A stretch of DNA of 42,913 nt from JBQTHP01 sp052389755 (GTDB lineage: Bacteria; Pseudomonadota; Gammaproteobacteria; Steroidobacterales; Steroidobacteraceae), in assembly GCA_052389755.1 (NCBI GenBank), contig JBQTHP010000055.1, positions 1 to 42,913 of the forward strand. The letters are read 5' to 3'. Made by a program: the position numbers and the translations under genes. The first letter of the stretch is position 1; each line of letters starts with the position of its first letter. Below, one piece after another: positions 9,982 through 18,283 of this stretch. Under the pieces are notes generated by a model that saw only the letters and a list, made by a program, of their open reading frames with translations, did not search any database and was not told where the DNA came from.

Positions 9982-11325
9982 ATGCTGGAGAAGGTCGTCA
10001 TCGCCAACCGCGGCGAGATCGCGCTGCGGATCCTGCGGGCGTGCCGCGAGCTCGGCATCAAGACCGTGGCCGTGCATTCGACTGCCGACTACAGCCTGAA
10101 GCACGTGCTGCTCGCGGACGAATCGGTGTGCATCGGCCCGGCGCCCTCGGCACAGAGCTACCTCAACATGCCGGCGATCATCAGCGCGGCCGAGGTCACC
10201 GATTCGGTCGCGATTCACCCGGGCTACGGATTTCTGTCCGAGAACGCGGACTTCGCCGAGCGCGTCGAGAAGAGCGGCTTCACGTTCATCGGCCCGAAAG
10301 CCGAAACGATCCGCCTGATGGGCGACAAGGTGTCCGCCATTCGCGTGATGAAGGAGCACGGCGTGCCTTGTGTGCCGGGCTCGAGCGCGCCGCTCGGAAA
10401 CGACAACGACGAGAACCTGCGCATCGCCCGCGATGTGGGCTACCCGGTCATCATCAAGGCCTCGGGGGGCGGCGGCGGCCGCGGCATGCGCGTGGTGCAC
10501 GGCGAGGCGTCGCTTCTGAACGCGATCAGCGTGACGCAGGCGGAAGCGCGCGCGGCGTTCGGCAACGACCAGGTCTACCTGGAGAAGTTTCTCGAGCGGC
10601 CGCGCCACATCGAGTTCCAGATCCTCGCCGACGGCCAGGGCAACGTCATTCATCTCGGCGAGCGCGACTGCTCGATGCAGCGCCGTCATCAGAAGGTGAT
10701 CGAGGAGGCGCCGGCGCCGGGCATGTCCGCGCGCCAGCGCCGCTTCATGGGCGAGCGCTGCGTGGAAGCGTGCCGTGCCGTCGGCTACCGCAGCGCCGGA
10801 ACGCTCGAGTTTCTCTACCAGGACGGCGAGTTCTACTTCATAGAGATGAACACCCGCATCCAGGTGGAGCATCCGGTAACCGAGCTCATCACGGGGATCG
10901 ACCTCGTCAAGGCACAGCTGCTCGTGGCCTCGGGCGAGAAACTCTCCTACACGCAGAGCGACGTGCAGTTCCGCGGCCACGCGATCGAGTGCCGCATCAA
11001 CGCCGAGGATGCGAAGACCTTCATGCCCTCGCCCGGCCCGATCCGGCTGTGGCATGCCCCCGGCGGGCCCGGCGTGCGCGTCGACAGTCACGTGTACTCC
11101 GGCTACAACGTGCCGCCGCACTACGACTCACTGATCGGAAAGGTGATCACGCACGGCGATTCGCGCGAAGCGGCGATCGCGCGCATGAAGAATGCACTCG
11201 CCGAAATGGTGGTCGAGGGCATCAAGACGAACGTCGCCCTGCACCAGGAAATCTTCAATCACACGGCGTTTCGCAGCGGCGGCCTGGACATTCACTACCT
11301 CGAGCGGCGTCTCGGGCTCCGCTGA
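9982..11325 (+). CDS. accC: Biotin carboxylase subunit of acetyl-CoA carboxylase
   Basis: AccC carboxylates the biotin of AccB with bicarbonate and ATP. The 447-residue protein opens with MLEKVVIANRGEIALRIL, has the ATP-grasp glycine-rich loop KASGGGGGRGMRVV near residue 160, the EAPAPGM and MNTRIQVEHPVTE active-site segments, and a normal C-terminal domain. The length is typical. It is 6 nt after accB. The 3' spacer to prmA is filled by the 7-bp-unit hairpin (copy A), which starts 5 nt after the stop. Confidence 0.98.
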   Translation: MLEKVVIANRGEIALRILRACRELGIKTVAVHSTADYSLKHVLLADESVCIGPAPSAQSYLNMPAIISAAEVTDSVAIHPGYGFLSENADFAERVEKSGFTFIGPKAETIRLMGDKVSAIRVMKEHGVPCVPGSSAPLGNDNDENLRIARDVGYPVIIKASGGGGGRGMRVVHGEASLLNAISVTQAEARAAFGNDQVYLEKFLERPRHIEFQILADGQGNVIHLGERDCSMQRRHQKVIEEAPAPGMSARQRRFMGERCVEACRAVGYRSAGTLEFLYQDGEFYFIEMNTRIQVEHPVTELITGIDLVKAQLLVASGEKLSYTQSDVQFRGHAIECRINAEDAKTFMPSPGPIRLWHAPGGPGVRVDSHVYSGYNVPPHYDSLIGKVITHGDSREAAIARMKNALAEMVVEGIKTNVALHQEIFNHTAFRSGGLDIHYLERRLGLR

Positions 11326-11330
11326 AGCGG

Positions 11331-11440
11331 CCTACAGCCTACAGCTCACAGCCCACAGCCCGGAATGAAGAACTGCAACGACTGGCGTGGGCGGTGCCCC
11401 TCTTGCTCCGGGCTGTAAGCTGTAGGCTGTAGGCCGTGAG
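11331..11440. repeat. Large hairpin of 7-bp units (copy A)
   Basis: The left arm is four 7-bp units (CCTACAG, CCTACAG, CTCACAG, CCCACAG) plus CCCGG (11331-11363). The right arm is CCGGG (11408-11412) plus CTGTAAG, CTGTAGG, CTGTAGG, CCGTGAG (11413-11440). The 44-nt loop differs between copies. It fills the whole accC-prmA spacer, and the GTG start of prmA (11436-11438) lies in the last unit. Confidence 0.9.
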
Positions 11441-12320
11441 TTTCACAGCGCTCTCCTTCCCCCTCGGCACGGGCGACCCCGACGTCACCGAAGCCGTCTG
11501 CGTCCTTCTCGGCGCCCTCGCCGTGACGTTCAGCGATCTGCGCGATGACGGCGTACTCGAGCCGGCGCCGGGCGAGGTGCGACTCTGGCCGGCGACGCGC
11601 GTACAGGCGCTGTTTGCCGCGCACACCGATGCTGCGCGCGTGCGCTACGCGCTTGCCGTCTCGCTTGCGCTCGAACCGGAACGCATCGCAAGCGAAGACA
11701 TCGACGACCGACCATGGGAGCGCGAATGGCTCCGGGATTTCCACGCCATGCGCTTCGGCCGGCGACTGTGGGTGTGCCCGCACCATGAGCGCGTGGACGA
11801 TTCCGCGGCCGCGGTCGTGAGGCTCGATCCGGGACTCGCGTTCGGTACCGGAACTCACGCCACGACTGCGTTGTGCCTCGAATGGCTCGATGCTTACCTC
11901 GAGCCGGAGTCGACAGTCATCGATTACGGCTGCGGCTCCGGTGTGCTCGGCATCGCCGCTGCGCGCCTCGGAGCGCGCGAGGTGTGCTGCTACGACATCG
12001 ATCCGCAGGCGGTGACCGCCGCGCGCGACAACGCAGCCGCGAACTCGCTGAGCGCGCGCGTAAGCGTCGTGACGTCGGCCGAGCGGCTGCCGCGCGGCGT
12101 CGACGTCGTCATCGCCAACATTCTGGCCAGCACTCTGTGCGTTCTCGCGCGGGAGCTCGGAGCGCTGGTGCGTCCTGGCGGCCGCGCCGTGCTTTCAGGG
12201 ATCCTCGAGCGCGAGGCGGACGAGGTGACACACGCTTGCCGCGCGTGGTTTCATAGCGAGCGGGTCAGCGCGCGCGATGGCTGGGTTTGCCTCGCCGCGC
12301 GCCGCAGAGCGCACGCCTGA
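11436..12320 (+). CDS. prmA: Ribosomal protein L11 methyltransferase
   Basis: PrmA methylates lysines and the N-terminus of ribosomal protein L11 using S-adenosylmethionine. The 294-residue protein has an N-terminal substrate-recognition domain with GALAVTF near residue 26, as in E. coli PrmA. The C-terminal methyltransferase domain has VIDYGCGSGVLGIAA and the NILA motif (ANILASTLC). Agreement of the N-terminus with the family supports the GTG at 11436 even though it lies inside repeat copy A and has only a weak Shine-Dalgarno sequence (GTAGG). It follows accC, as in many gammaproteobacteria. Confidence 0.95.
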   Translation: MSFTALSFPLGTGDPDVTEAVCVLLGALAVTFSDLRDDGVLEPAPGEVRLWPATRVQALFAAHTDAARVRYALAVSLALEPERIASEDIDDRPWEREWLRDFHAMRFGRRLWVCPHHERVDDSAAAVVRLDPGLAFGTGTHATTALCLEWLDAYLEPESTVIDYGCGSGVLGIAAARLGAREVCCYDIDPQAVTAARDNAAANSLSARVSVVTSAERLPRGVDVVIANILASTLCVLARELGALVRPGGRAVLSGILEREADEVTHACRAWFHSERVSARDGWVCLAARRRAHA

Positions 12321-12336
12321 TCCGCTTTCGTCGCCG

Positions 12337-13473
12337 ATGTTCACCGTTTGCCCCAAATGCGCCTTGACGCTCGTCGTGACGGCGGGCGATCTTCGCATCG
12401 GCCAGGGCTACGTCCGCTGCGGACGCTGTTCGAACGTGTTCAATGCGCTCGTCGGCTTGTCCGAAGAACGTCAGGCGGCGCTGATCGGCCAGGCCCCGGC
12501 GCCCGGCCCGTCCGCCGAGGGCGAGCCGATTGCGCTCGAGGCGCCGCTGGACGCGCCGGAGAATGGTGACGCCGACGCGGTGCCCGACTCCGCGCTGGAG
12601 TTCAACGCCGACTCGACCGAGCTCTCCGAAGTGTTCGTCGAGCCGCGTCCCGGCCCGCACGACATCGCCTCGGGCACGTTCGAGACGATCGTGCTGGAGG
12701 CCGACGACCTGCTGGCGCAGACATCCGAATCCGCGTCGATCGCGGCGAATGACGGCGATGCGGCAGCCATGGCGGCAGCGAACGATGCGTCCCTCGATGA
12801 GCCGCCGACGCACGAAATTCCGGCCGGGTTCGATCGCTCACGAATCGAAGCACCGCGTCCACGCGCGGAACGTCCGTCGCCGCCTGCGGAACCGGTCGCC
12901 ACCCAGGACCTCGCGGAAAGCTTCGTCGGCACCGGTGATCTCGAGCACCCGCGCCGCAGGATGCTCGCATGGAGCGCGGGGATCGCTGCGCTCGTACTCG
13001 CGTTCGCCGCGCAACTCGTGCATCACAATCGACACGATCTGGCGGTCGACGGACGGTTCCGTGAGCCGTTGTCGGCGCTGTACGGCACACTCGGCCTGTC
13101 GCTCGCGCCGCGCTGGAATCTCGTCGGCTACGACGTACGCCAGCTCGGCGCATCGGCCGGCCCCGGGGCGGCGGGCATGCTCACCGTGCGCGCAAGCGTG
13201 CAGAACGGCGCCGGAAACCCTCAGCCGCTTCCGCTGCTGCGGGTGACCGTGCAGGATCGCTTCGGTAACCGCATCGCCGCGCGTGACGTGCCGCCGGCGG
13301 AGTACGCTGCGGGACCCGGCGCCGAATCGCGCCTGCTCGACGTCGGAGAGCGTGTGGACGCCGAGGTTCGTCTCGCGGATCCGGGCCCTGACGCCGTCGG
13401 CTTCGAGCTCGATGCCTGTCTGCGTTTCGAAGGCGGGCGCGTTTCGTGCGCAAACGACCAGCGGGCGCGCTGA
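12337..13473 (+). CDS. Zinc-ribbon and DUF3426 membrane protein
   Basis: The 378-residue protein begins with an MJ0042-type zinc ribbon (CPKC at residues 5-8 and CGRC at 28-31). It continues with a long acidic, Ala-rich low-complexity linker (about 55-200), one transmembrane helix (MLAWSAGIAALVLAFAAQLV, about 209-228) and a C-terminal DUF3426 domain. The function is unknown; the layout suggests a cytoplasmic sensor region tied to a periplasmic domain. An in-frame ATG at 12277 would add 20 residues overlapping prmA; the ATG at 12337 puts the zinc ribbon at the usual N-terminal position. The place between prmA and dusB is conserved in beta- and gammaproteobacteria. Confidence 0.88.
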   Translation: MFTVCPKCALTLVVTAGDLRIGQGYVRCGRCSNVFNALVGLSEERQAALIGQAPAPGPSAEGEPIALEAPLDAPENGDADAVPDSALEFNADSTELSEVFVEPRPGPHDIASGTFETIVLEADDLLAQTSESASIAANDGDAAAMAAANDASLDEPPTHEIPAGFDRSRIEAPRPRAERPSPPAEPVATQDLAESFVGTGDLEHPRRRMLAWSAGIAALVLAFAAQLVHHNRHDLAVDGRFREPLSALYGTLGLSLAPRWNLVGYDVRQLGASAGPGAAGMLTVRASVQNGAGNPQPLPLLRVTVQDRFGNRIAARDVPPAEYAAGPGAESRLLDVGERVDAEVRLADPGPDAVGFELDACLRFEGGRVSCANDQRAR

Positions 13474-13496
13474 CAGTGCCCGATGCAACCCACGGC

Positions 13497-14489
13497 ATGA
13501 GCTTTCGCATCGGATCGTTCGAGCTGCCTTCGGCAGCGTTCCTCGCGCCGATGGCCGGTGTCACCGATCGACCGTTCCGGATTCTCTGTCGGAGCCTCGG
13601 TGCGGGGCTTGCGGCCTCCGAAATGCTCACCGCGGACACGCGTCTCTGGAGCTCTCCGAAGTCCCGCCGGCGGATGAACCACGAGGGAGAACCGGAGCCG
13701 CGCGTGGTGCAACTTGCGGGCGCCGATGCGTGCGCGCTCGCCGAGGCCGCGCGCCTCAACGTCGATCTCGGCGCGCAGATCATCGACATCAACATGGGAT
13801 GTCCCGCGAAGAAAGTATGCGGAGCCGCCTGCGGATCCGCGCTCCTCAAGGACGAACCGCTCGTCGCACGCATTCTCGAGGCGGTGGTGCGCGCCGTGCG
13901 CGTGCCGGTGACGCTCAAGATGCGCACAGGCTGGGATCGAGGCGAGCGCAACGCCGTCCGCATCGCGCGCACCGCCGCGGCATGCGGCGTGCAAGCGATC
14001 GCGCTGCACGGACGGACACGCGCAGATTTTTACGAAGGCTCAGCGGAGTACGAGACTATTCGCGATGTCAAATCAAGCGTGGCGATCCCCATCATCGCGA
14101 ACGGCGATATCGACGCACCGCAAAAAGCACGCGCAGTGCTTGATTTCACTCGCGCTGACGGAGTAATGCTCGGCCGCGCAGCGCACGGTTCGCCATGGAT
14201 ATTTCGCGATGTCAACGCGTATCTGTCCGCAGGTGAGACGCCGTCGCCGCTTTCTCGCGCGGAAGTTGGTGCTATCATCCGCTCGCACCTCGAATCCCTC
14301 TACGACTTCTACGGCGAAGACGCGGGGCTTCGGATCGCGCGCAAACACCTCGGCTGGTACTGCAAGCACGTCGGCGATTCCGCGAATGTCCGTCCGGCTC
14401 TGATGGCGGCGGAGAACACGGCGTCCCAGTTTGCGCTGACGAATAACTATCTCGACCGGTGGGTCGAGGGGACCGCGCTGGCGGCCTGA
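13497..14489 (+). CDS. dusB: tRNA-dihydrouridine synthase B
   Basis: DusB is an FMN- and NADPH-dependent enzyme that reduces uridine to dihydrouridine in tRNA. The 330-residue protein has an N-terminal TIM barrel with LAPMAGVTDRPFR, the INMGCPAKKV motif with catalytic Cys102, the flavin-binding segments KMRTGW, HGRTR, ANGDI and GVMLGRAAHG, and the C-terminal helical tRNA-binding domain with RKHLGWY. A start at GTG 13476 is possible, but ATG 13497 fits the family. It is directly followed by fis, the classic dusB-fis operon. Confidence 0.96.
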   Translation: MSFRIGSFELPSAAFLAPMAGVTDRPFRILCRSLGAGLAASEMLTADTRLWSSPKSRRRMNHEGEPEPRVVQLAGADACALAEAARLNVDLGAQIIDINMGCPAKKVCGAACGSALLKDEPLVARILEAVVRAVRVPVTLKMRTGWDRGERNAVRIARTAAACGVQAIALHGRTRADFYEGSAEYETIRDVKSSVAIPIIANGDIDAPQKARAVLDFTRADGVMLGRAAHGSPWIFRDVNAYLSAGETPSPLSRAEVGAIIRSHLESLYDFYGEDAGLRIARKHLGWYCKHVGDSANVRPALMAAENTASQFALTNNYLDRWVEGTALAA

Positions 14490-14520
14490 CGAAGACGGAA
14501 TCGAGCGGGGAGTGCTGTTG

Positions 14521-14817
14521 ATGACAGCCAAGCGGAACGGTCGGGCCCGGAAGGAAGCCGTGGCCAGAATGAACGGAAGGGATGTCCCGCTTCGCAATCA
14601 CGCGGCGCGAGCGCTCAACGACTATTTCGCGAGCCTGAACGGACATCGGCCCGCACAGCTCTACGAGCTGGTGATGCGCGAGGTCGAGGAGCCGCTGTTC
14701 CGCGCCGTCCTCGACTACGCCGAAGGCAACCAGAGCCGCGCCGCGGTGATCCTCGGGATCAACCGCGGCACGCTGAGGAAAAAACTACGGGAGCTCGGCT
14801 TGTCCGCTGACGCCTGA
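14521..14817 (+). CDS. fis: Nucleoid-associated DNA-binding protein Fis
   Basis: The 98-residue protein ends in a Fis-type helix-turn-helix (NQSRAAVILGINRGTLRKKLRELGL). Fis bends DNA, organises the nucleoid and activates rRNA and other growth-related promoters. ATG 14521 lies 9 nt after GGGGAG, a good spacing; the in-frame GTG at 14512 would be too close to that site. The dusB-fis arrangement supports the call. The N-terminus is more basic than in E. coli Fis. Repeat copy B begins 6 nt after the stop. Confidence 0.94.
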   Translation: MTAKRNGRARKEAVARMNGRDVPLRNHAARALNDYFASLNGHRPAQLYELVMREVEEPLFRAVLDYAEGNQSRAAVILGINRGTLRKKLRELGLSADA

Positions 14818-14823
14818 CGCGGG

Positions 14824-14936
14824 CCTACAGCCTGCAGCTCACAGCCTACAGCCCGGATGAAGACCGCCGGACGCGACGCTCGCGCTGTCGGCTAACCTTA
14901 GCTCCGGGCTGCAGGCTGTAAGCTGTAGGCTGTGAG
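14824..14936. repeat. Large hairpin of 7-bp units (copy B)
   Basis: The left arm is CCTACAG, CCTGCAG, CTCACAG, CCTACAG plus CCCGG (14824-14856). The right arm is CCGGG (14904-14908) plus CTGCAGG, CTGTAAG, CTGTAGG, CTGTGAG (14909-14936). It spans the fis-purH gap. The GTG start of purH (14932-14934) occupies the same place in the last unit as the prmA start does in copy A. Confidence 0.9.
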
Positions 14937-16503
14937 CCCTCTTCTTCCCGTCCGCCGCGCTCTGCTTTCCGTCTCCGACAAGACCGGGCTTCTCGAGCTC
15001 GCGCGCGAGCTCACGCGACGCAACGTCGAGCTGCTATCGACCGGTGGCACGGCGCGGCTTCTCGCGGAAAGCGGCGTTCCGGTGACGGAAGTCGCGAGCT
15101 ACACGGGCTTCCCGGAGATCATGGACGGACGCGTCAAAACGCTGCATCCGAAGATTCACGGCGGGCTTCTGGGTCGCCGCGGGCTCGACGATGCGGTCAT
15201 GGCGCTGCACGGGATACCGCCGATCGACCTGCTGGTGGTCAACCTCTACCCGTTCGCGCGCACCGTCGCACGCCCCGATTGCAGTTACCACGATGCGATC
15301 GAGAACATCGATATCGGCGGCCCGGCGATGCTGCGGGCCGCGGCGAAGAATCACCAGTCGGTGCTCGTCACGGTCGATCCGGCCGACTACCCCATCGTGC
15401 TCGACGAATTGCGCGCGCACGACGGTGCGACGACGCCCGAGACGCGAGCGCGACTGGCGGCAAAGGCATTCGCCCACACCGCCCGGTACGACACGATGGT
15501 GTCGAGATATCTCCTCGCGCGCCAGCGGTCCGAGGGCGAGCGGTTTCCGGCGATGCTGCCCCTCGTGTACGAGAAGGTCCTGGACCTGCGCTACGGAGAG
15601 AATCCGCACCAGGAGGCCGCGTTCTACCGCGATCCAACGGCGCACGGCGCGAGCATCGCAGCGGCGACGGTCCTGCAGGGCAAAGACCTGTCGTTCAACA
15701 ACCTTGCGGATGCGGACACCGCCGTCGAATGCGTGCGCCAGTTCGAGGCGCCCGCGTGCGTCATCGTCAAGCACGCGAACCCTTGCGGCGTTGCGGTCGC
15801 TTCGAGGGTGCTCGAGGCGTACGACCGCGCGTACAGCACGGACCCTACGTCCGCGTTCGGCGGCATCATCGCGTTCAATCGCGAGCTCGACGCGGCGACG
15901 GCGAGTGCGATCGTGGAGCGCCAGTTCGTCGAGGTGATCGCCGCACCGTCGGTGTCCGCGGAGGCGCGGCGCGCGCTGGCCGCGAAGCCGAACGTGCGTG
16001 TGCTGGCGCTCGGCGATCTGGACCGCACGCCCGAGTCCGAGCTGGAACATCGCACCGTCACGGGCGGCATGCTCGCGCAGACCCGCGACCTCGGCATGAT
16101 CTCGGCCGCGGATCTGCAGGTGGTCACCCGCAGGCGGCCCGGTGAGTCGGAAATCGAGGATCTTCTCTTTGCCTGGCGCGTCTGCAAGTTCGTGAAATCC
16201 AACGCGATCGTCTTTGCACGCGAGCGTGCGACGGTCGGCATCGGCGCGGGGCAGATGAGTCGCGTGTACTCGAGCCGCGTCGCGGCGATGAAGGCCGCGG
16301 ACGAGAACCTCGCGGTCGACGGCGCGGTGATGGCGTCGGATGCGTTCTTCCCGTTCCGCGACGGACTCGACGTTGCTGCCGGTTATGGCATTCGCGCCGT
16401 CATCCAGCCGGGCGGCTCGAAGCGCGACGACGAAGTGATCGCCGCCGCCAACGAGCACGACATGGCGATGGTCTTCACCGGCATGCGGCATTTCCGTCAT
16501 TGA
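14932..16503 (+). CDS. purH: AICAR formyltransferase/IMP cyclohydrolase
   Basis: PurH catalyses the last two steps of de novo IMP synthesis. The 523-residue protein has an N-terminal MGS-like cyclohydrolase domain (VRRALLSVSDKTGL, STGGTARLL, MDGRVKTLHPKIHGG) and a C-terminal formyltransferase domain with the KHANPCG motif. The distance from the start to VRRALLSVSDK equals that in E. coli PurH, so the GTG at 14932 inside repeat copy B is very likely the true start. purD follows after 10 nt, forming the usual purHD operon. Confidence 0.98.
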   Translation: MSPLLPVRRALLSVSDKTGLLELARELTRRNVELLSTGGTARLLAESGVPVTEVASYTGFPEIMDGRVKTLHPKIHGGLLGRRGLDDAVMALHGIPPIDLLVVNLYPFARTVARPDCSYHDAIENIDIGGPAMLRAAAKNHQSVLVTVDPADYPIVLDELRAHDGATTPETRARLAAKAFAHTARYDTMVSRYLLARQRSEGERFPAMLPLVYEKVLDLRYGENPHQEAAFYRDPTAHGASIAAATVLQGKDLSFNNLADADTAVECVRQFEAPACVIVKHANPCGVAVASRVLEAYDRAYSTDPTSAFGGIIAFNRELDAATASAIVERQFVEVIAAPSVSAEARRALAAKPNVRVLALGDLDRTPESELEHRTVTGGMLAQTRDLGMISAADLQVVTRRRPGESEIEDLLFAWRVCKFVKSNAIVFARERATVGIGAGQMSRVYSSRVAAMKAADENLAVDGAVMASDAFFPFRDGLDVAAGYGIRAVIQPGGSKRDDEVIAAANEHDMAMVFTGMRHFRH

Positions 16504-16513
16504 AGAGACGGTC

Positions 16514-17794
16514 ATGCGCGTACTGATCGTCGGTTCGGGTGGCCGGGAGCACGCGCTTGCGTGGAAGTGCGCGGCAGCATCGCGAGTGACCGAGGTGCTG
16601 GTCGCGCCCGGGAATGCGGGCACCGCCGGTGAGCCCAGAGTCCGCAACGTCGAGCTCGCGGCGGAGGATATCGCCGCACTTGCGGCACTCGCGCGCAGAG
16701 AGCGCGTCGATCTCACGATCGTCGGACCCGAGGCGTCGCTCGTCGCCGGCGTCGTCGATGAATTCTCCGCGCAGGGGCTCGCCTGCTTCGGGCCGCGCAA
16801 GGCCGCTGCCCAGCTCGAGGGCTCGAAAGCCTTCACGAAGGAGTTTCTGCGCCGCCATCGCATTCCGACGGCGGGCTACGCCACCTTCACTCGGGAAAGC
16901 TTCGATCGGGACTATGTGCGCAGACAGCGCACGCCGATCGTCGTCAAGGCGAGCGGGCTCGCGGCGGGCAAGGGAGTTCTGATCGCAACTTCCGCCGCCG
17001 AGGCGATCGCGACGGCCGAGGCGATGTTCGCCGGCAGTTTCGGCGCAGCGGGACGGGAGGTCGTAGTCGAGGAGTTCCTGCCGGGCGAGGAAGCGAGCTT
17101 CATCGTCATGGCCGACGGCGAGCACATCCTTCCGCTCGCCACGTCCCAGGATCACAAGCGGCGCGACGACGGCGACCGCGGCCCGAATACAGGCGGAATG
17201 GGCGCGTACTCGCCCGCCCCGGTCGTCACGCCCACGCTCCATGCACGCGTCATGCGCGAGATCATCGAGCCGACGATCCGCGGGCTCGCCTCCGATGGCA
17301 TGCCGTACACCGGCTTTCTGTATGCGGGGCTCATGATCGCTCCGGACGGCACGCCCAACGTGCTCGAGTTCAACTGCCGGTTCGGCGACCCGGAAACGCA
17401 ACCGATCCTGTCGCGTCTGACCTCGGACCTCACGCTGCTGTGCGAAGCGGCGCTCGCGGGGCAGCTCGATCGGGTGCGCGCCGAATGGGACGCGCGCGCC
17501 GCATTGGGCGTCGTGATGGCGGCCGGGGGCTATCCGGATGCGGTCCGGAAAGGCGATGTGATCGAGGGCCTCGATCGAGCCGCGCGCCTGCCCGGCAAGG
17601 TCTTTCATGCAGGAACGCGCCTCGCGAACGGCAAGGTCGTCACGAGCGGCGGGCGCGTGTTGTGCGCTGTCGGGCTCGGGGCGAGCGTGCGCGAGGCGCG
17701 GCGTGATGCGTACGCGCTCGTCGACCAGATTCATTTTCGCGACGCGCAGTTCCGCCGCGACATCGGTCACCGCGCGATCGAGCGCGAAGGGTAA
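16514..17794 (+). CDS. purD: Phosphoribosylamine-glycine ligase
   Basis: PurD makes glycinamide ribonucleotide from phosphoribosylamine, glycine and ATP. The 426-residue protein starts MRVLIVGSGGREHALAWK and has the ATP-grasp segments VVKASGLAAGKGV and EEFLPGEEASF, and the metal-binding LEFNCRFGDPETQ. Length and layout are normal. It is 10 nt downstream of purH and 6 nt upstream of the thioesterase gene, so all three may be one transcript. Confidence 0.98.
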   Translation: MRVLIVGSGGREHALAWKCAAASRVTEVLVAPGNAGTAGEPRVRNVELAAEDIAALAALARRERVDLTIVGPEASLVAGVVDEFSAQGLACFGPRKAAAQLEGSKAFTKEFLRRHRIPTAGYATFTRESFDRDYVRRQRTPIVVKASGLAAGKGVLIATSAAEAIATAEAMFAGSFGAAGREVVVEEFLPGEEASFIVMADGEHILPLATSQDHKRRDDGDRGPNTGGMGAYSPAPVVTPTLHARVMREIIEPTIRGLASDGMPYTGFLYAGLMIAPDGTPNVLEFNCRFGDPETQPILSRLTSDLTLLCEAALAGQLDRVRAEWDARAALGVVMAAGGYPDAVRKGDVIEGLDRAARLPGKVFHAGTRLANGKVVTSGGRVLCAVGLGASVREARRDAYALVDQIHFRDAQFRRDIGHRAIEREG

Positions 17795-17800
17795 GGGGCG

Positions 17801-18274
17801 ATGTGGGAGCTGCCGCACCCGCACGTGGTCACCCTCGACGTGCAGCCCGGCGACATCGACGTCTACGAGCACGTCAACAACGCGGCCTATCTCATATGGC
17901 TCGACAGGGCCGCCTGGGCGCACTCGAGCGCGCTCGGCGTGAGTCCCGAAAAATGCGCGGAGATCCGCCGCGGCATGGCCGCGCACCGCATCGAGATCGA
18001 CTACGCCCGCGCCGCGGTGCTCGGCGATCGAGTCGCGGTGGGTACGTGGATCGTCGCGAGCGACGGGCGGCTGCGCGTGACGCGCCGCTTTCAGGTTCGA
18101 CACGAGCGCGCCGGCGACACCCTCGCCCGCGCGCGGACCGAGTACGTCTGCGTCAATCTCGATACCGGCCGCGCGACCCGGATGCCGGAGCTCTTTACGA
18201 GGTGCTACGTCGCGACCGCCCCCTCACCCTACCCTCTCCCCCCGAGGGGGGGAGAGGGTGCCGGAGGCGGGTGA
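17801..18274 (+). CDS. Hotdog-fold acyl-CoA thioesterase (YbgC/FadM type)
   Basis: The 157-residue protein has the 4-hydroxybenzoyl-CoA/YbgC thioesterase signature GDIDVYEHVNNAAYLIWLDR near residues 18-37, with the Asp and His-Val-Asn-Asn core that places the thioester. Such enzymes hydrolyse acyl-CoAs; the natural substrate cannot be read from the sequence. Codons from about 18221 onward lie in an intergenic-type inverted repeat (18219-18280) and give an odd Pro/Gly tail (PSPYPLPPRGGEGAGGG). The ancestral protein probably ended near residue 139. It converges on the outer-membrane protein gene, 9 nt away. Confidence 0.85.
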   Translation: MWELPHPHVVTLDVQPGDIDVYEHVNNAAYLIWLDRAAWAHSSALGVSPEKCAEIRRGMAAHRIEIDYARAAVLGDRVAVGTWIVASDGRLRVTRRFQVRHERAGDTLARARTEYVCVNLDTGRATRMPELFTRCYVATAPSPYPLPPRGGEGAGGG

Positions 18275-18280
18275 GGGGGG
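18219..18280. repeat. CCCTCACCC-type inverted repeat, probable bidirectional terminator
   Basis: Outer arms CCCCCTCACCC (18219-18229) and GGGTGAGGGGG (18269-18279) enclose a second inner stem ACCCTCTCCCCCC/GGGGGGAGAGGGT (18231-18243 and 18247-18259). Hairpins of this CCCTCACCCTAACCCTCTCCC type are widespread between proteobacterial genes. Here it lies between two convergent stop codons and also encodes the thioesterase tail. Confidence 0.85.
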
Positions 18281-18283
18281 ACG

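Noticed and set aside
11331..11440. CRISPR-like interpretation of the 7-bp tandem units
   Set aside because: Units are contiguous, only 7 bp, and arranged as inverted arms around one loop; no spacers and no cas genes.
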